Shown here one piece after another: positions 57,903-64,000 of a DNA stretch of 64,000 bases. How positions within the stretch are numbered: position 1 is the first letter of the stretch; every line of letters starts with the position of its first letter. The position numbers were made by a program, and so were the translations under genes. The notes below the pieces were generated by a model, which saw only the letters and a program-made list of their open reading frames with translations, was not told the origin of the DNA and ran no database searches. Source of the stretch: Eutypa lata (Eukaryota > Ascomycota > Sordariomycetes > Xylariales > Diatrypaceae); contig JAKULF010000020.1 of assembly GCA_022661535.1 (NCBI GenBank), forward strand, positions 434,001 to 498,000. Direction: 5' to 3'.

Positions 57903-58857
57903 TATTTTAAATAATAAAAATAAATGCTTTAAATATTCGAAAAATGCTTTAAATATTTAAAGTTTTAAAATTTATATATAAAAGGATTATTACGTAATTA
58001 TTAATAACTTAAACATTTATATAATTAAATATAATAACGAATATAATTATAATTATTATAAATTAAATAATAATATATTATAATTACACTTTAATTTTTT
58101 ATATAATAATAATTTTAAAAAATTATTAAAATATTTAATAATCATTTAAAAGCGTTTTAAGTTATAAAGGTTTAAAGACGTTATATTACGCCGCGTATCG
58201 TTATAAATAAATAATAATAAAAATTATTTAATTATAAATCGACGTAGCCATTATGGATTTTGTTTATTTACATTGTTATTATCCTTTTTATTATTAAATT
58301 ACTTTATTATTAATATCGAAACATTTTACTTAAAAGTTTAAAATTATTTAAAAATACTTAAGCGTAAAAAATACGTTATATTTAACGAGCGAATATTATA
58401 TTACGTATAATATAAAACGTTAAAGCCGAATTATCGTTACTTTAAAGAAATTTAAGTGTAAAAAAGAATACTCGTTTAATAAAATTATTAAACGTTATAT
58501 TACGAATAATAAAAATCGTTAAAATATATTATTATTATTATTTCGAAGAATTTTTATATATAAATATAAAAGCATTATATTGTTCGGTTAAAAATACTTA
58601 TAAAATATAAATAACGATAAATTAAAATTAAAAATTTACGATAAAATAAATAAAAATATTAAATATTAAAAAAGAAATAAATAATAATAATAATAATAAA
58701 CGAAATTAATAAAATTAATTTATATAATACGTACGTAATATTTAAAATTCGTTAATAAAATAATTAATAATAATTATTAAATAAAATAAACTTTATTAAA
58801 ATTATTAAAATAATAAAAATAATTATTATTAATAAATTATTATTATCGTTATTATTA

Positions 58858-58893
<36 letters not shown>

Positions 58894-59450
58894 ATTATTA
58901 ATATTTATTTTATATATTAAAAATAAATCGTTATAATATATTATTAAAATATCGTATTTATAAAAAAAAAGTTAATTAAATAAATAAATAAATAAAAAAC
59001 TTTAAAAATATATAAAATAATAAATTCGAAATAAATAAAAACGTTATTAATAAAATAAAAAACGACGTTAATAAATAAAAAAACGTTATCGTTAATATAA
59101 AGACGTTATTAATATATATAAATATAAATACGAATATAAAAAAAAATACGTTAAATAGTTTTAAAAAAATAAAACAATCGTTAAAATAAATTTTACGATA
59201 ATTTTACTTTTTTAAAATATAAAAGCGTATTAATAAATAAAATATATATAATACTTTAAATAATAAAAATAAATACTTTAAATATTTAAAAAATGCTTTA
59301 AATATTTAAAATTTTAAAATTTATATATAAAAAAGTTATTATATAATTATTAATAACTTAAATATTTATGTAATTAAATATAATAACGAATGTAATTATA
59401 ATTATCGTAAAGTAAATAATAATATATTATAATTATATTTCGATTTTTTA
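57903..59450. mobile_element. ~200-bp direct repeat pair, 1.35 kb apart
   Basis: Copies 57903-58100 and 59252-59450, offset 1349 bp. Shared words in order: tttaaataataaaaataaat, aatgctttaaatattta, ttttaaaatttatatataaa, aattattaataacttaaa, taattaaatataataacgaa, taataatatattataatta. These are the best matched of the pairs seen. Interior holds an (ATT)n tract and CpG remnants, no readable protein. Size suits a terminal-repeat element in miniature or a deleted LTR retrotransposon. Confidence 0.6.
58857..58910. repeat. (ATT)n microsatellite
   Basis: About fifteen ATT units with short interruptions, within the 57.9-59.5 kb element. Confidence 0.85.
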
Positions 59451-62400
59451 TATTTTTTCGTAATTTTTAAAAAAGTAATTTTTAAAAACTTTATTAAATT
59501 CGAAAAATCTTTTATTTTAATATTTTTCGAAATTAATTATAAAATTCGAAGTAAAAATAAAATTAATACGAATAACGAATATTAATAAAAATATCTTTTT
59601 AAAATTCATTAATTTTAAATTAATAAAAACTTAATATTAAGTTAATTTAAAGTTAATTAACGTTAATCTTTTAATTAATTTTAAAAAAGATTTAATATTT
59701 TTATTAAATATGTTTTTTAAATTTTATAAGCTATTTAATTTTAATTTATAATTATATATAAATAATTATAATAATTAAATTATTATAACTTATAAACTTA
59801 TTAATTATTTATTAATTACTTTTCGAACTTATAAATTTATAAATTATAATTTTAAAACTTTAATTATTTAAGGATTTTTAAAATAATTTAATTAAATAAT
59901 ATAATTAAATAATGTAATTTTAATTAATTAATTCGATTATAAATTAATTAAATTTACGTATAAGTATAAAACTAAATATATATATATAATTAAATGGAAA
60001 ATTTATATATAATAATTAATATAAAAAGTTTATAATGTAATAATTAAATTTATAAAATCCATAATATATAATAAGAAATTTATAAAATTTAAAGTTTAAA
60101 TTTTTTAAAAAAAGCAAAAAGATTTAAATTTTTTAATTTAAATCTTTTAAATCTTTTAAATCTTTAAATTATTATAATATATAATTTATTATAAAGTTTA
60201 TAAGTAAAAATAAATATTACGATAATTTAAATAATATTATTATTATTTATTATTTTTAATTTTAAATAAATTCTTTTATTAAGATTTTCGAATTTAACGT
60301 AATAAATTATAATTTACGAAGTAAAATTTTATCGATTTCGAAAGTTAAAAAAAGTTCTCGAAGTTTAACGAAAGGCCGTATTTTTTTGTATTATAACGAT
60401 TAATAAAATTTTATTTTATTTTTATTTAACGTTATTAATAAAGAATTTTTAAAAATAATAATTATAATTTAATTATATATTCGTAAATAAAAATACTAAT
60501 AAATAAATCTTATATAAAATCGAATATATAATAATTAAAAAAAATTAAATTAACGAAAAGTTAAGTTTAAAATATTTAATATAATAAAGAAATTATAATT
60601 TAAAAAATTATAAATAATATTTTCGATTAATTTTAAAAAGAAATACGATAAAGTTAATTAATAATTTTAATAAAAAAATTCTTTTTTTATAAACGAATTA
60701 AAATTAAAACGAAAAAAAAAACGAACTTATTATTTAATTTCGCTTTATTTAATTTTAATAAATAATCGGCTTTTATTTTTTAATATAATAATATTTGTAA
60801 TTTTATCGATTAAAAAGTTATAAATATACTTTTTAAGTTTAATATTAAAATTCGTTTATTTAAATTATAACTTTTAACTTTTAAAAAATACGCCGAAATT
60901 CTTTAATTTATTTTCTTTTTATAAAATTTTTTAAAACTTTTTATATTATTTTATATCGTAAAGTATTTTATTTATTCGAATAAATAATTTTAAGTTTAAA
61001 TTAATAATTACGATTAACGATTAATAAATCTTTAATTTTTTTTAATTTTTTTACTTTTAAATTTATTTATTTTTACTTTTTATTTTTTTTTATTTTAAAT
61101 ATTTTTCTTTCGATTTTCTTTTTGTTTTTACTTTTTTATTTTTTTTATTATAACGTTTAATTTTTAATTTTTAATAATTTTTAATATTAACTTTTTTATT
61201 TTATTTAATTTTAACTTTTCGTAATTTTTTAAACGTAATTTTTTAACTTCGTTTAATTTTTCTTTTAATTTTTATATTAAAATTATAATAATTAAATTTC
61301 GAAAGTTATAAATGCTTTTAATTTTAAAGAATAACTTTTAATATAAAGCTTTTTTAAATATATAAAACAACGTTAATGTTAAACTTTAAGTTAATAAAAA
61401 CGTTTAAAAAGTTTTAATTTAAATTATAAATAAAAGCATTAATAAGTTTATTAAAAGTTAAATTTAAAATGTTAAAAATAAAGATTATCGTTAAAGTATA
61501 AATTAACTTTTTAACGAAAATAACCTCGTATTCGTTATTTAAGTTACGAATATTAAATACTTTTAAAATTTAATTTTTAAAAAATATTTATTTAAAGCCG
61601 AAAACTATTATAAAATTCAAAATTATTTCGTTAAAATTAAACTTAACGTTAAGGTTTTAAAAATTAAACTTTATATTTTATTTTATAATATTTTTTAAAT
61701 TATTTAAAAATAAAAAATTAAAGTTTAATTTAAAGTTTTAAATGTTTAATAATTTATTTAATTATCGAATATTATTTTATTTATAATAACTTATATTTAT
61801 AATAATAATTAAGAAATTTCTTTTATATAAATATTATATTTAATTAATTTTTATAATTTCGTTTAATTAATAAATAAAATTTAAACTTTATTAAAATTTT
61901 AAAATTAATATTTTTACTTTTAATTTAATTTTAATTTTTTTTTTAAAAATTTTATTATCGTTTTTTTTTAAGTTAATCGTTATTTCGAATTTAAAAAAAA
62001 CGTTTTAAAAACGTAACGATAAAACGTTTAAAAAGCTCGAAAAGAAAAAACTTAATAAGCTTTTTTAACGAATTTCGATATCGATAACGAGATTTTATAA
62101 AGTTTAATTTCGAAAAAACTATTTTAATTTATTTTTATTTTATTCGTTATAACGAAAATCTTATAATTATATTTTAAAGTTATTATTAAAAAATTTAATA
62201 ATGTAATTTATATCGTAATTTTAAAAATTTTTTTAAGTTTTTTCGATTATTATTATTTAATTTAAAACTTTTCGTATTATTTTTAATAAAGTTTTAAATT
62301 TAAGTTTAAATGTTTTTTTTAAATTTTATTTTAAAAAAATTAATTATTATTAATAATTTTACATTAAAAGTTTTCGAGAAAAAATTTAAAGTTATTATAA

Positions 62401-64000
62401 TTTTTTTAACTTTTAATTTTTTTAAAGTTTTTATAATATTTTTTTTTAAATTATTAAAAAGGGGTTTTTTAATTAAATTTATTAAAAGATATTTTTAATA
62501 AAAAATAAAATATTATTTAAAGTTTTTAATTTTTAAAGCTTATTAATTCGAATATAATTATAAATGTTATTACGATTATTTTTAATATTAATATTAAATT
62601 TATAATTAAGTTATTTAATTTAATAATTAAAAGCTTAGTTATTCTTTTTCGAAAGAAAAAAGATTTGAATTTTTTAACGATTATCGCTTTTTGATTTATT
62701 GCTTTTAAAAATCGAACTTAAAGTTTTTTTTATAATAAGTGCTTAGCGTTAACGATGCGATTTCGATTACTTTTTAATAAAAAAGAAAGATATAACGCGA
62801 TTAATAAGATTTTATTAATTGTTAAATTTAATACGTTATATCGTTATTAAGTTTAATTTATTTACTTATAAACTTAGCCTTTTTAACGTGTTATTACGCG
62901 TTAATTTAACCGCGATTTAATTATATAAAAAGCCTTTAAGTGTATTTTTTCCTTTTTATTTATCGAAAAGTTCGAGCTTTATAACGATTAATTAAATAAA
63001 TTAATTTTCGACGAGATTAATATCGTTAATTTGATAATAAGCCGTATTTAAGCCGCGAAATAACTAATATTTCGATCCAATAATTTAAGTTTTTTTATTA
63101 ATTATATTATCGATATAAAAAAGTTAAGCTTATTAACGCAAAAATTAATAAAAGCTTAATCGAGTTTACGAATTAATAAAGATAAAAAGGTAGTTTTTAC
63201 CCGAAAATCGAAGTAATTATTAGCTCGATTCGACGGTTTTTACCTTTAAAGCTTATTATAATGCGTATTTAACGATTCGGCAATTCGATTACAACGGTTT
63301 AACTACGGCTCGTTTAAGATTAAAAGGGCGTTAATCGTTAAATTATAACTTATTTTATAAGTTTTTATAATATTTTAATTATAATATTAAATATCGAATA
63401 TTTAATGCGTAAAATATAAATTAAAAGTATATTATATACTTTATATATAATATAAATAAGTTTTATAACGTAAGAAAAATAATAATAATAATAAATTTAT
63501 AATTAAGTTTATTTCGTTTTTTACGAACTTTTATAAAATTAAAGTTAAAGATTTTATTTTTATTAAAAATAATAAAAAATTAATAGTTTTTTAATTTTTA
63601 AATTTATTTTAAAAAGTTTTTAAAAGTTTTCGTATTAAATTTTAAAAGTTATAAAAGATATTAATTAAAAAGTCGCGAAAAATATCGGTTAAACTTTTAA
63701 TTTTTAACCATTTAAATTAAGATTATATTAATTAAAGTTTTTAAACGTTAAAGGTTTTTTTTATTTATTTTAATATTAAGTTTTTAAAGTTTATTAACTT
63801 AAATTACGTAATAAGTTATATTATTTAATATTTTAAAACCTTTAAAAGTTATATTTAAATATTCGATAAAATTATACGTAACGTTTTAATTATTAATTAA
63901 AAAATATTATTCGAAATTAAACGCATTAATATAAATATAAAGTTTTATTTTTAAAAATTAAAATATTTTATAATTAAGTTTTTTAATCGAAAATTTAACG

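Larger units (their letters stand above)
38566..60190. repeat. Long-range direct repeat pair (about 38566-38866 and 59703-60190)
   Basis: Both copies share, in the same order, attaaatatr-tttttaaattttata, then ttttaattaattaat, taaattaattaaattta, tatataataattaatataaaa, and a tandem of taaat(c/t)ttt steps ending in taatatataat. The right copy is less mutated (keeps CpG, CpT, gctattt) and about 190 bp longer. Likely two copies of one retroelement terminal repeat; the sequence right of 60190 would then be element interior. Similarity judged by eye in AT-rich DNA. Confidence 0.5.
38220..64000. repeat. RIP-mutated AT-rich block (dead transposon cluster), open to the right
   Basis: Nearly 25.8 kb of extremely AT-rich DNA starting abruptly near 38220. 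Remaining C are mostly in CpG, some in CpT; CpA and TpG are almost absent, which is the residue left by RIP (C to T, preferentially at CpA on both strands). All frames are closed by stops throughout, so no gene survives. Severity varies: about 41-52 kb is nearly pure A/T plus CpG, while about 60.2-64 kb and the island at 40.03-40.45 kb retain more C and G. Stretches of 43.0-47.9 kb are A-rich on the plus strand and about 52.2-56.8 and 60.8-62.5 kb are T-rich, hinting at elements in opposite orientations. It ends in the window edge with no boundary seen. Centromeric or subtelomeric location cannot be judged. Confidence 0.9.

Noticed and set aside
62310..62498. 62-codon open frame in the AT-rich block
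   Set aside because: Composed almost only of Phe, Leu, Ile, Lys and Asn as expected by chance from A/T-rich DNA; no motif and no neighbours.
38220..64000. Mitochondrial DNA inserted in the nucleus as an explanation for the AT-rich block
   Set aside because: No mitochondrial gene or tRNA is readable, and selective loss of CpA/TpG with CpG retained points to RIP rather than mitochondrial composition.

Overview
The window is nuclear DNA from a filamentous ascomycete, most likely a Sordariomycete. The reasons are: a histone H3/H4 divergent pair with short introns, a fused five-domain AROM gene, a Lys2-family adenylation-reductase gene, short fungal introns with ctaac/ctaat branch sites, many tacctacc/gtaggtag and tetranucleotide tracts between genes, and a sharp split into a gene-bearing part of ordinary base composition and an extremely AT-rich part typical of RIP (repeat-induced point mutation). 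I cannot place it to genus.

Layout. 1-867: 3' end of the RNA polymerase I largest subunit (+). 2798-3427: histone H3 (-, three exons). 5066-5550: histone H4 (+, three exons), divergent from H3 over 1.6 kb. 5551-15146: 9.6 kb with no gene I can support. 15147-17279: C2H2 zinc-finger regulator resembling Rpn4 (+). 20337-25146: pentafunctional AROM (-, with a 66-bp terminal exon). 25147-28265: spacer with a small AT-rich block and decayed coding-like pieces. 28266-30742: an intact ten-exon MFS drug/solute transporter (+). 31815-35406: Lys2-family A-T-R enzyme (+). 35545-36330: degenerate coding remnants (-). 37070-38157: chromodomain gene (-), apparently broken and cut at its 5' side by the AT-rich block. 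About 38220-64000: one continuous RIP-mutated block that runs off the window.

The AT-rich block is 40 percent of the window. Surviving cytosines sit mostly in CpG, with CpA/TpG almost absent. It contains several pairs of degenerate direct repeats (about 41.9/49.5 kb, 51.7/53.0 kb, 57.9/59.3 kb, 38.5/59.7 kb) that look like terminal repeats of dead retroelements. It also holds one roughly 420-bp island of normal composition bordered by copies of an 85-bp repeat, likely a short mobile element that escaped RIP.

How the genes relate. The left half is housekeeping (Pol I, core histones, aromatic amino-acid synthesis, a probable proteasome-gene regulator). The MFS transporter and the Lys2-like reductase lie next to each other in a 12-kb segment bounded by AT-rich DNA on both sides. 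They could form a small specialised-metabolism locus, or the reductase could simply be the lysine-pathway enzyme; sequence alone does not settle this.
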